Below, piece after piece: positions 1 to 7,075 of a DNA stretch of 11,739 nucleotides. How positions within the stretch are numbered: the stretch's first letter is position 1; each line of letters begins with the position of its first letter. Source of the DNA: an uncultured Anaerolineaceae bacterium (lineage in GTDB: Bacteria > Chloroflexota > Anaerolineae > Anaerolineales > Anaerolineaceae); the NCBI GenBank assembly GCA_938020565.1, contig CALIHP010000044.1, positions 1-11,739 of the forward strand. Reading direction: 5' to 3'. The notes beneath the pieces are model-generated. The model worked only from the letters and a program-made list of their open reading frames with translations. It had not been told where the DNA came from and ran no database searches. The translations under genes and the position numbers were made by a program.

Positions 1-57
1 ACCCATCGTACCCACGTTCAGGTGGGGTTTGGTCCGATCAAAATGCTGTTTTGCCAT
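1..57 (-). CDS. tuf: Elongation factor Tu, N-terminal fragment (cut by window edge)
   Basis: Only the first 19 codons are inside the window, reading MAKQHFDRTKPHLNVGTMG. This is the near-invariant EF-Tu N-terminus that leads into the GHVDHGKT P-loop. EF-Tu is the GTPase that delivers aminoacyl-tRNA to the ribosomal A site. The ATG at 57-55 is preceded by a GAGGAG Shine-Dalgarno (68-73) about ten bases upstream. The gene starts 28 bases after the fusA stop, as expected for the last gene of a str operon. The TMG ending and the DRTKPHLN segment resemble Chloroflexota EF-Tu, but this is from memory and too short to prove taxonomy. Confidence 0.93.
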   Translation of the reverse strand, partial: MAKQHFDRTKPHLNVGTMG

Positions 58-85
58 TATTTATTCTCTCCTCAAGAATGATTAA

Positions 86-2155
86 CTATTTTTCCAATAC
101 TTTTGCCGCAGTTGCGTCCGAAACTGCTTCATAGTGATCATATTCCATCGAAAACACGCCGCGGCCCTGCGTCGCGGAACGGAGCGTCGTCGCATACCCA
201 AACATTTCGCCCAGCGGTACGAACGCATGAATAATCTGCGATGAACCCTGAACGTCGGAACCGCGAACGATCCCTCGCCGCGTAGCGATCTGGCCCAGAA
301 CTTCGCCGAAATACTCTTCCGGGACGGTAATTTCGACCTTCATGATCGGTTCCATCAGAACCGGGGAACATTTATCGACCGCTTCCTTGAAACCGATACT
401 CCCGGCCATCTTGAACGCCATCTCGCTCGAGTCGACTTCATGGAACGATCCGTCGATCAGCGCGACCTTAACGCCCGTCATCGGGTATCCGCCAAGAACG
501 CCGGATTCCGCCGCCTCCCGAACGCCTTTCTCAACCGCCGGAATATATTCCTTCGGAATCGCGCCGCCGATGATCTTGTTTTCGAAGATAATCCCCTGAG
601 TCGATTCGATCGGCTCAATCGCGAACACGACATGCCCATATTGGCCATGCCCGCCGGACTGTTTTGCATACTTATAGGAATATTTATCGATCGATTTCCG
701 AATCGTTTCCTTATACGCGACGCGTTCCTTCCCAACGTTCGCTTTGACGCGGAACTCGCGCATCATGCGGTCGACGATGATCGCGAGATGAAGCTCGCCC
801 ATCCCGGAGATAATCGTTTGCCCCGTCGTTTCGTCGGTCCGAACCTGGAACGTCGGATCCTCTTCAGCTAATTTCTGAAGCGCGATCCCCATCTTTTCCT
901 GATCCACCGTCGTCTTCGGCTCTACCGCAACCGAAATAACCGGTTCCGGGAAGCTAATCGATTCAAGGACGACCGGTCTCGCCGGGTCGCAGAGCGTATC
1001 CCCGGTAAACGAATCCTTCAGCCCGAGAACCGCCGCGATATCGCCGGCATGCACCTCAGTAACGTCGTCGCGCCGATCCGCGTACATGCGGATCAGGCGA
1101 CCAATCCGTTCTTTTTTCCGTTTAACCGGATTCAGGAGCGTCTGACCTTGGCGAACGACGCCGGAGTAGACGCGGAAATACGAAAGACGTCCGACGTAAG
1201 GATCGGCGACAATCTTGAAAACGAGCGCGCCGACCGGCGCTTCGTCGTCCGTGGGACAGACGATCTCGTCTTCGCCGTCGACCGACGTCGCGACTGCGTC
1301 CGGGATATCCAGCGGCGACGGGAGCAATTCAACCGCCGCGTCCAGCAACGGCTGGACGCCTTTATTCTTCAATGAGGAGCCGCAGTAGCAAGGGTTGCAC
1401 TTACCCGCGATAACCGCCCGCCGCAACCCGGCTTTCAGCTCATCGACACTGAGCGAAGCGCCTTCCAGGAATTTTTCCGTCAACTCGTCGTCCAGGCCGG
1501 CGATTTCTTCGATTAAAACCTGGCGTTTCAGTTCGGCTTCTTCTTTGAACTCGTCAGGAACGTCGCTCTCGTCGATCTCAGTTCCCATCTCATCCAACCA
1601 TCTATAAGCGCGCATCGTCAGCAGATCGATCACGCCGATAAACGAGCTCTCGAAACCAATCGGAATCTGCATCGCGAGGGGCTTCGCGCCCAATCGCTTT
1701 TCAATCGTTCCGATCGAATTCTCATACGACGCGCCAACGCGGTCCATCTTATTGATAAAACAGATCCGCGGCACGTTATATTTATCGGCCTGGCGCCAAA
1801 CCGTTTCGCTTTGAGGCTCAACGCCCTGCGTCGCGTCAAAGACAACGATCCCCCCGTCGAGTACGCGAAGCGATCGCTGAACTTCCGCAGTGAAATCAAT
1901 ATGTCCCGGCGTATCGATTACATTAATCCGATAGCCTTTCCATTCAGCCGTCACCGCCGCAGAAACGATCGTAATCCCACGTTCGCGTTCCTGAACCATC
2001 CAATCCGTTACGGTCGTACCCTCATCAACGGAACCGATCCGATACGATTTCCCGGTATAAAATAAGATCCGTTCGGTCGTAGTCGTTTTTCCCGCGTCAA
2101 TATGCGCAATGATTCCGATATTCCGGTACTTTTCCAACGGGAATTCTCGTGCCAT
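86..2155 (-). CDS. fusA: Elongation factor G
   Basis: EF-G, the cytoplasmic GTPase that drives ribosomal translocation and, with RRF, ribosome recycling. The 689-residue product has the normal family length. Visible GTPase motifs are the P-loop AHIDAGKT (residues 17-24), switch I RGITI (59-63), DTPGH (81-85) and NKMD (135-138). The G domain is followed by a beta-barrel domain II, domain III, domain IV with the GGHGQYGHV segment, and a C-terminal domain V ending near YDHYEAV. The reading frame is open upstream to a TTG at 2179, but the ATG at 2155 gives the standard MAREFPLEKYRNIGI start and has GGGGAG just upstream, so I chose it. The gene lies 28 bases after rpsG and before tuf. No deletion or disrupted motif is visible. 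Confidence 0.97.
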   Translation of the reverse strand: MAREFPLEKYRNIGIIAHIDAGKTTTTERILFYTGKSYRIGSVDEGTTVTDWMVQERERGITIVSAAVTAEWKGYRINVIDTPGHIDFTAEVQRSLRVLDGGIVVFDATQGVEPQSETVWRQADKYNVPRICFINKMDRVGASYENSIGTIEKRLGAKPLAMQIPIGFESSFIGVIDLLTMRAYRWLDEMGTEIDESDVPDEFKEEAELKRQVLIEEIAGLDDELTEKFLEGASLSVDELKAGLRRAVIAGKCNPCYCGSSLKNKGVQPLLDAAVELLPSPLDIPDAVATSVDGEDEIVCPTDDEAPVGALVFKIVADPYVGRLSYFRVYSGVVRQGQTLLNPVKRKKERIGRLIRMYADRRDDVTEVHAGDIAAVLGLKDSFTGDTLCDPARPVVLESISFPEPVISVAVEPKTTVDQEKMGIALQKLAEEDPTFQVRTDETTGQTIISGMGELHLAIIVDRMMREFRVKANVGKERVAYKETIRKSIDKYSYKYAKQSGGHGQYGHVVFAIEPIESTQGIIFENKIIGGAIPKEYIPAVEKGVREAAESGVLGGYPMTGVKVALIDGSFHEVDSSEMAFKMAGSIGFKEAVDKCSPVLMEPIMKVEITVPEEYFGEVLGQIATRRGIVRGSDVQGSSQIIHAFVPLGEMFGYATTLRSATQGRGVFSMEYDHYEAVSDATAAKVLEK

Positions 2156-2183
2156 ATTCTCCCCAAAACCTCGTTGCAATCAA

Positions 2184-2651
2184 TTAAACGCGATAATGCG
2201 AGAAAGCGCGGTTCGCTTCCGCCATCTTATGCGTTTCTTCGCGTTTGCGGATCGCCGAACCCGTATTGTTATACGCGTCGAGCAATTCGCCCGCTAAACA
2301 ATCATCAAAACTTTTTCCGGTCTTTTTTCGCGAAGCGTCGATAATCCAGCGCATCGCTAACGTCTGCCGCCGGCCGATCGTGACTTCCATCGGGACCTGA
2401 TACGTCGCGCCGCCGACGCGGCGAGGACGCACTTCCATTACCGGACCGACATTGCGCAATGCTGTTTCAAGAACCTCGAGACCATCCTTTCCGGTCTTCT
2501 GGCTAAGAGTCCCCATGGCACTGTATACCAATCGGGTTGCAAGGCTGCGTTTGCCGTTTCGCATAATTCGGTTGATTAAGTTCGTCACCAGCTGGCTGTT
2601 ATAGCGAACGTCAGGCATGACTTCGCGCTTTTCCGGTTTCGTTCGTCGCAT
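2184..2651 (-). CDS. rpsG: 30S ribosomal protein S7
   Basis: Ribosomal protein S7, a primary binder that nucleates the 30S head on the 3' domain of 16S rRNA and contacts tRNA at the E site. The 155-residue product is typical in length. It begins MRRTKPEKREVMPDVRYNS and contains the family signature ending in NLINRIMRNGKRSLA, then the conserved VRPRRVGGATYQVP segment and the C-terminal MAEANRAFSHYRV helix. The Shine-Dalgarno AAGGAG (2663-2668) overlaps the TAA stop of rpsL, with 15 bases between the two reading frames. Translation of the two proteins is therefore probably coupled. In E. coli S7 is the translational repressor of the str operon. Whether that holds here cannot be read from the sequence. 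Confidence 0.97.
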   Translation of the reverse strand: MRRTKPEKREVMPDVRYNSQLVTNLINRIMRNGKRSLATRLVYSAMGTLSQKTGKDGLEVLETALRNVGPVMEVRPRRVGGATYQVPMEVTIGRRQTLAMRWIIDASRKKTGKSFDDCLAGELLDAYNNTGSAIRKREETHKMAEANRAFSHYRV

Positions 2652-2666
2652 TTTTAATCTGTCTCC

Positions 2667-3092
2667 TTAGCTCTTGGCTTTCGTCTTCTTCGTCCCGTAT
2701 TTCGATCGGCCCCGGCCGCGTTTCGCAACGCCGGTCGCGTCCAAAGAACCGCGAACGATATGATAGCGAACACCCGGAAGATCGCGAACGCGGCCGCCGC
2801 GAACCAGGACGACGCTGTGTTCCTGTAACGAATGACCTTCGCCCGGGATATACGCCGTGACTTCAAAACCGTTCGATAAACGAACGCGGGCAATCTTCCG
2901 GAGAGCCGAATTCGGCTTCTTCGGCGTCGTCGCGCGAACGTTCGTGCAAACGCCGCGTTTCTGCGGCGCACCCTCTGCGATACGAGTGCGGCGCTGACTG
3001 CTGGAGTTATAGGTATACTGCAGCGCTGGCGCTTTACTCTTAACCGATCGGGATTTTCGACCCTTCCTGACTAACTGATTAATCGTTGGCAC
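2667..3092 (-). CDS. rpsL: 30S ribosomal protein S12 with inserted loop and natural Arg at the streptomycin position
   Basis: Ribosomal protein S12 of the decoding centre. The core is unmistakable: TTPKKPNSALRK (55-66), GEGHSLQEHS (84-93) and RGGRVRDLPGVRYH (98-111). At 141 residues it is longer than the E. coli protein because about 17 residues (roughly 25-42) are inserted between KAPAL and PQKRGVC. I believe Chloroflexota S12 proteins share such an insert. Lys58 matches the wild-type Lys43 of M. tuberculosis, but Arg103 (CGC) stands where Lys88 is normal. Asp104 matches the aspartate that RimO methylthiolates in E. coli. The start codon is GTG, supported by a GGAGG Shine-Dalgarno (3103-3107) ten bases upstream. 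First gene of the str operon. Confidence 0.97.
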   Translation of the reverse strand: MPTINQLVRKGRKSRSVKSKAPALQYTYNSSSQRRTRIAEGAPQKRGVCTNVRATTPKKPNSALRKIARVRLSNGFEVTAYIPGEGHSLQEHSVVLVRGGRVRDLPGVRYHIVRGSLDATGVAKRGRGRSKYGTKKTKAKS

Positions 3093-3122
3093 TGTTAATT
3101 AGCCTCCATAAAATCTGAATGG

Positions 3123-3179
3123 ATCCGGGTTTCCCCCAAACCCATTTTACACAACAAAAACTAACCCTTTTTTCCGGAT
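3123..3179 (-). promoter_or_regulatory. Structured 5' leader of rpsL with mutually exclusive pairings
   Basis: In the minus-strand RNA a perfect 6-bp hairpin with a 5-base loop, GGGTTT/AAACCC, occupies 3143-3127. A distal segment ATCCGG (3179-3174) is complementary to CCGGAT (3128-3123), which overlaps the hairpin by two bases. An upstream GGGTT (3167-3163) could also take the AACCC arm. The leader can therefore fold in at least two competing ways. No U-run follows the hairpin, so it is not an intrinsic terminator. The rpsL Shine-Dalgarno lies 16 bases downstream of this segment. A regulatory role is inference, and chance pairing is possible. Confidence 0.35.
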
Positions 3180-3189
3180 TAGCTGAATC

Positions 3190-3198
3190 ATTATATCA
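3190..3198 (-). promoter_or_regulatory. Extended -10 promoter of the str operon
   Basis: On the minus strand the bases read TGATATAAT, a perfect TG-N-TATAAT extended -10 element. No good -35 hexamer lies 16-18 bases upstream, which is usual for extended -10 promoters. Transcription would start near 3183, giving an rpsL leader of about 90 bases. Its position between glnA and rpsL makes it the obvious promoter for rpsL-rpsG-fusA-tuf. Assignment is by consensus only. Confidence 0.65.
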
Positions 3199-3321
3199 GT
3201 TTTTTTCTCAAACGAGCACCCGAACCCGAAAATAAACGCGCGAATCATGACAAAACATACAATAAAACAATTCTATCAAACCCGCTTCCTGCCGATTCCC
3301 GAACGGCCGCTCAACGCCGCC

Positions 3322-4653
3322 TCAGACCGTATCCAGATATCGATCCAGCTCCCATTCCGAAACGGAAACACGGAACGAATCCCATTCATACCAACGTCCG
3401 CGCAAATGCGCTTCGCAGGCTGCTTTTCCGAGCGTCCGTTCAAAAAGCGGGTCGTTCTCCAACGCCAGCAACGCTTCCCGCAATGACCCCGGCAGTTCCT
3501 CGATCCCTTTTTCACGCCGCTGGCGTCGGGACAGTTCGTAAACGTTAACGTCGTTCAACGGATTGCCCGGATCCATTTTCTTCTCAATCCCGTCCAGCCC
3601 CGCCGCCAACATCGCCGCCAAACCCAAATATGGATTGCAAGATGGATCGGGGGATCGCAATTCGGCCCGGATCGACCCCGGGGTCCCGTTCGAACTCGGG
3701 ATCCGTATTAACGCCGAGCGATTCGTCTGCGCCCAGCTGATATAACATGGGGCTTCATAACCCGGCACAAGACGTTTATAACTGTTGACGGTCGGGTTTA
3801 AGATCCCGGCTAATCCTTTCGCATGCGCCAGCTGACCGCCGATGAAATACCTCCCGAACTGAGACAGGTGCATCGCGTCGTCCGCGTCATAGAACAGGTT
3901 CTCGCCGTCAAGCGACATAATCGACTGATGGCAGTGCATGCCGGATCCGGCGTCAGCGGCAACCGGCTTCGGCATGAACGACGCGACGATCCCCTCCTGC
4001 GCCGCGATCGCCTTAACCGTCGCTTTCATCAGCTGAATATTATCCGCAGTCCGAACCGCTTCGTCGAACGCAAAATCGATCTCGTGCTGGCCCAGCCCGC
4101 ATTCATGATGACCCAGCTCCACGCGCAGCCCCAGCGCGTCCAACGCCAGCATCAGCTTCGAACGGATCCGAACCGCCGCGTCGTCCGGCGAAAAATCGAA
4201 ATACGTCCCGGTATCGAAGGGAACTGGATGAATCCGATCACAATTCGCGCGGAAAAGGAAGAATTCCGGTTCCGGTCCGACGTTGAAGATCATCCCTTTT
4301 TCCTTCAGCCTCGCGCAAATCCGTTTCAAGACGCCGCGCGGATCGCCCAGATACGCGTCGCCATTCGGGAGCTCAATATCGCAGATAATCCGCGCCCGCC
4401 GCATTTCCGCCGGGGTCCAGGGCAGAATCGAATACGTTTCAATATCCGGGAACAGGTGCATATCGCTTTCCTGAATCCGGGTAAAGCCTTCGACCGACGA
4501 ACCGTCGAACCAGATTCCGTTCCGGCAGATTTCTTCCACGCGGCTGACCGGCAGGTCCAGACTCTTAATCGTTCCGAAGACATCGGTAAACTGGAGCGAG
4601 ACGAACTTGACCTCGTCGCGCTTAATTCGTTCCATCAATTCTTTAATTTCCAT
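3322..4653 (-). CDS. glnA: Glutamine synthetase, type I-alpha
   Basis: Cytoplasmic glutamine synthetase (glutamate + NH3 + ATP to glutamine), normally a dodecamer. At 443 residues it has the length of GSI-alpha enzymes such as B. subtilis GlnA. Motifs in order are WFDGSSVEGF (48-57), GPEPEFFLF (126-134, metal ligands), GHHECGLGQHEIDF (181-194), GSGMHCHQS (237-244), PGYEAP (297-302, Glu-flap residue E300) and NRSALIRIP (311-319). RAELRSPDPSCNPYL (329-343) follows. It lacks the adenylylation segment with its tyrosine found in GSI-beta. Arg59 in RIQESDMH aligns with the Arg that mediates feedback inhibition in B. subtilis. The usual GPGQHEI appears as GLGQHEI. The ATG at 4653 has only a weak GGGA Shine-Dalgarno. 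It looks monocistronic, lying between the cdaR terminator and the str promoter. No intrinsic terminator is visible after its stop codon. Confidence 0.96.
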   Translation of the reverse strand: MEIKELMERIKRDEVKFVSLQFTDVFGTIKSLDLPVSRVEEICRNGIWFDGSSVEGFTRIQESDMHLFPDIETYSILPWTPAEMRRARIICDIELPNGDAYLGDPRGVLKRICARLKEKGMIFNVGPEPEFFLFRANCDRIHPVPFDTGTYFDFSPDDAAVRIRSKLMLALDALGLRVELGHHECGLGQHEIDFAFDEAVRTADNIQLMKATVKAIAAQEGIVASFMPKPVAADAGSGMHCHQSIMSLDGENLFYDADDAMHLSQFGRYFIGGQLAHAKGLAGILNPTVNSYKRLVPGYEAPCYISWAQTNRSALIRIPSSNGTPGSIRAELRSPDPSCNPYLGLAAMLAAGLDGIEKKMDPGNPLNDVNVYELSRRQRREKGIEELPGSLREALLALENDPLFERTLGKAACEAHLRGRWYEWDSFRVSVSEWELDRYLDTV

Positions 4654-4761
4654 TGACGTCGATTCCCAATCAAATAAAATTCGCTATTCTCGAAAGAACC
4701 GGGAAATAGAACTGATTTATTTTAATTTTTTTCGCTTCATCAGGTTGAATTGAATTTTTTT

Positions 4762-4790
4762 TATGACATTCGTTCGCCGCAAATATGACA
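4762..4790 (-). repeat. Direct repeat TGTCATA spaced 22 bp, upstream of glnA
   Basis: The heptamer TGTCATA (minus strand) occurs at 4790-4784 and again at 4768-4762, exactly 22 bp apart, about two helical turns. It lies 110-137 bp upstream of the glnA start in the AT-rich gap at 4654-4818. Such spacing suits tandem binding of a regulator on one DNA face. It does not match the TGTNA-N7-TNACA site of Bacillus GlnR/TnrA or the GTNAC-n6-GNAAC boxes of actinobacterial GlnR. No convincing -35/-10 pair could be assigned to glnA in this gap. Confidence 0.3.
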
Positions 4791-4818
4791 GGACTTCACC
4801 CTCCGCACAGCGTAAGAA

Positions 4819-4857
4819 GAGCGGGCTCAGGGTTACCCGGACCCGCTCAATTTTTTT
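4819..4857. terminator. Hairpin terminator between cdaR and glnA, bidirectional
   Basis: The outer stem GAGCGGG (4819-4825) pairs perfectly with CCCGCTC (4842-4848). Inside it GGG-TTA-CCC adds a small inner stem. It lies 30 bases past the cdaR stop and is the natural end of the cdaR operon on the minus strand. On that strand the downstream tract is only UUCUUA, preceded by an A-rich arm. Read on the plus strand the same hairpin is followed by seven T residues (4851-4857), a stronger intrinsic terminator, although no plus-strand gene leads into it. Confidence 0.72.
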
Positions 4858-4877
4858 CTTAACCTTCTCCGCACGGC

Positions 4878-6131
4878 CTACCGAAGCGGCATCGTCTGCT
4901 TCTTGCTGATCGTTACGTCTACCGTCATTGGCGTTACCGACTGGACCTTGACGTTCGGGTATCGCGAAACGTCGACCGTCGGCATCAGCTGATACTGCCC
5001 GATCGGTTTATCATGCAGCTCGATAACGGCAAACAGGTCGGCCCCGAAAATCTGGTTCAGCGTCGGCTCCGGACCGCTCAGGAACACATCGATAACCTCC
5101 GGCGAAATCGTCGCGACCAGCCCGGCGTCGATCCCGATCGCATCGATTCGAACGTTCGAAACCGTCCGCGATCCCTCGACAGCGGAAACGCGGACCGTAA
5201 CGTCGACCGCCTGATCCCCGACGAGCGTCGCGCCCTCCGGGACCATCAGTCCGACCTTTACCGTCTCCTCCTCCGAAAAATCGGCAAGATTAATCAGATC
5301 CGTCTCGATAAAGCCTGGGAGCGACTCGATCTGCGCCTCGTCCGAGCTGTAGATCGTCGCAACGGCGGGGTCGACAGTCAATCCGTCTAAAACGTACCCG
5401 CGCGGCGTCGATCCGATCGTCCTGACTTTCACGACCAGGACCCGATAACCGCCGCGAAGCGTGATTTCTTTCGTAACCTTGATCTTATCCGTCGAATATT
5501 TCAGTCCGCTGGCGATGACCGTCCCGTTCTCGTTGACCGCCGCCGGCGTCAGCGCCCTGGAAATCGTTTCTTTCGCGTTATCGACGTCCAGAACGACGCG
5601 GACCATATCGATCTGGTCCAGCTGTGAAACCGGGCCGGAGATATCGACCGACGCGGGTTCCAGGACCGGGTCTTCGGCCTTGAACGCAGCCGGAATGATT
5701 CCGACTTCACTGACGACGATATCGTACGTTCTCGTCTCGTATTTTTCAAGAACAACCTTCGCGGTCAGCGGGACGTACGAGGTGATTTGGATCGGTGCAA
5801 TCGGGAGTTCGATTTTGATCGGAACAATATGCTCCCCCGCATCCAAATCAGTGACGTCGATAACCGCAGTCGCGCCGATCCGCTGATTCAGGATCGTCGC
5901 CCAGGTCGAGACCGGCGCGCGCATGAGGATACTGACCGTCTCCGGGAGCACGTTCGTCATGACCAGTCCCTCGCCCAGCCCGCGAACTTCGACCGAAACC
6001 GTATTCGTGAATCGCCGCTCTTCGGTCGGGTCTTTCTGTGTCATTGCGACGATCCAAACCGTCAGCGCCAACAACAGCGCCAAAATCGCCGTCGGGATCA
6101 CTTTAAGAACTGAAAGAAAACTTTTTTTCAT
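4878..6131 (-). CDS. cdaR: CdaR-type YbbR-domain membrane protein, partner of CdaA
   Basis: A 417-residue YbbR-domain protein. One N-terminal membrane segment (about 9-30, hydrophobic, after MKKSFLSVLK) anchors a long extracytoplasmic part. That part consists of about four beta-rich YbbR-like repeats, roughly 40-130, 134-224, 230-317 and 323-408. The cue IxLxGP recurs, as in VDISGP and VFLSGP. In B. subtilis CdaR binds the cyclase CdaA and modulates c-di-AMP production. Here it is directly coupled to cdaA by an ATGA overlap, with a GGAGG Shine-Dalgarno five bases upstream of the ATG. Unlike the Firmicutes cluster, glmM does not follow: the operon ends at a hairpin terminator. Assignment rests on domain architecture and the cdaA neighbour, since YbbR repeats diverge strongly in sequence. 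Confidence 0.9.
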   Translation of the reverse strand: MKKSFLSVLKVIPTAILALLLALTVWIVAMTQKDPTEERRFTNTVSVEVRGLGEGLVMTNVLPETVSILMRAPVSTWATILNQRIGATAVIDVTDLDAGEHIVPIKIELPIAPIQITSYVPLTAKVVLEKYETRTYDIVVSEVGIIPAAFKAEDPVLEPASVDISGPVSQLDQIDMVRVVLDVDNAKETISRALTPAAVNENGTVIASGLKYSTDKIKVTKEITLRGGYRVLVVKVRTIGSTPRGYVLDGLTVDPAVATIYSSDEAQIESLPGFIETDLINLADFSEEETVKVGLMVPEGATLVGDQAVDVTVRVSAVEGSRTVSNVRIDAIGIDAGLVATISPEVIDVFLSGPEPTLNQIFGADLFAVIELHDKPIGQYQLMPTVDVSRYPNVKVQSVTPMTVDVTISKKQTMPLR

Positions 6132-7033
6132 TTTTCCTCCGATTCCCCGATCTCCGCCAGATCGCTCGCTCTTTTCCGGGAATTACGGAAAAAATTCGCG
6201 AGACGGACCGCGAACGGAACCGCCGGCCGCGGCCGGAACATCTCGTTCAGCCGCAATTCCAGCTTCTCAACCGTCAGCTGCTTATAAATGACCCCTTCAA
6301 ATGCAACCGAAATATGCCCGGTTTCTTCCGAAACGACGATCGTCACGGAATCGTTCAGCTCCGACGTTCCCAACGCCGCCCGGTGCCTCAGCCCCATCTG
6401 CCGTCCCGGCGTTTTATCGAGAACGTTCCGGGACGACAGCGGCATAATGCATGCCGCCGCCTGGATCCGGGCGCCGCGGATAATCGCCGCGCCGTCATGC
6501 AGCGGCGTATTCGGATAAAAAATATTCGCCAGCGCCTCAGGCGTGACAATCGCGTCCATGAAGACGCCGGTACTGATATACTTCTCCAGGTCGTCAAACC
6601 GCTGGATCACGATCAGCGCGCCATGATTTTTCGACGAGAGCAGCTTGCACGCCTGAACCAGATCCGGAACGATCTGGGCTGTTTCGTTCGCGACCGGGAG
6701 CGACACGCTGAAAACGTCGCGCAGCGATTCGATCCGCCCGAGCCGCTCGATCGAACGCCGGATCTCCGGCGCGTATATAATCGGGATCAGGAGCAGCAGC
6801 GACGGAAGAATATTCCCAATCAGCCAGGTAAACCCTGGCAGGTCCGCCAGGACATATAAAAGGCTGAAAAGAACCAGGATAACGATCGTCCCGCGAAGCA
6901 GCGAATTCGCCTGCGCGCTTTGGATAAAATTAAGGATGATAAAGAAAATAACCGCAACCAAAAGAATATCCAAAATTGCGGACCGATCGAACCGCTGGCC
7001 TAAGAATAAAATTTCGGAAATAATCTGGTCCAA
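6128..7033 (-). CDS. cdaA: Membrane diadenylate cyclase CdaA
   Basis: Diadenylate cyclase that condenses two ATP into cyclic di-AMP, a second messenger controlling potassium and osmolyte balance and envelope homeostasis. Three membrane helices occupy roughly 19-37, 46-66 and 70-88. They are followed by a linker helix and the DisA_N/DAC catalytic domain (about 105-265). The diagnostic DGA motif is at 180-182 in NTPLHDGAAI and the RHR motif at 216-218 in LRHRAALGTSE, so the enzyme looks catalytically intact. At 301 residues it is slightly longer than B. subtilis CdaA because of a basic C-terminal tail. The start codon is TTG at 7033, supported by a GAGG Shine-Dalgarno six bases upstream. No ATG is available nearby. 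It is 39 bases downstream of coaE and overlaps cdaR by four bases. Confidence 0.95.
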   Translation of the reverse strand: MDQIISEILFLGQRFDRSAILDILLVAVIFFIILNFIQSAQANSLLRGTIVILVLFSLLYVLADLPGFTWLIGNILPSLLLLIPIIYAPEIRRSIERLGRIESLRDVFSVSLPVANETAQIVPDLVQACKLLSSKNHGALIVIQRFDDLEKYISTGVFMDAIVTPEALANIFYPNTPLHDGAAIIRGARIQAAACIMPLSSRNVLDKTPGRQMGLRHRAALGTSELNDSVTIVVSEETGHISVAFEGVIYKQLTVEKLELRLNEMFRPRPAVPFAVRLANFFRNSRKRASDLAEIGESEEK

Positions 7034-7066
7034 GGTTAGCCTCTATTTTATTTTCGGATGATTCTT

Positions 7067-7075
7067 ATTTTATCA
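7067..7075 (-). promoter_or_regulatory. Possible internal promoter before cdaA (extended -10)
   Basis: The minus strand reads TGATAAAAT, an extended -10 with one mismatch from TG-N-TATAAT. Its TGA is at the same time the coaE stop codon. The start site would be near 7060, giving a leader of about 27 bases before the cdaA TTG. No good -35 is present. This could let cdaA-cdaR be transcribed apart from the upstream genes, but the evidence is a single box in an AT-rich gap. Confidence 0.33.

Noticed and set aside
440..871. Plus-strand open frames opposite fusA, and similar ones opposite cdaR, cdaA and the DarT-like gene
   Set aside because: All are antisense to clearly real genes, rich in Arg/Pro/Ser, and show no motifs or ribosome-binding sites.
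2156..2179. Upstream TTG start for fusA
   Set aside because: The eight extra residues are not EF-G-like and contain the Shine-Dalgarno of the ATG at 2155.
3823..4656. Long plus-strand open frame (277 codons) opposite glnA
   Set aside because: It is arginine-rich, has no family resemblance, and lies wholly antisense to an intact glnA. It is a composition shadow of a GC-rich gene.
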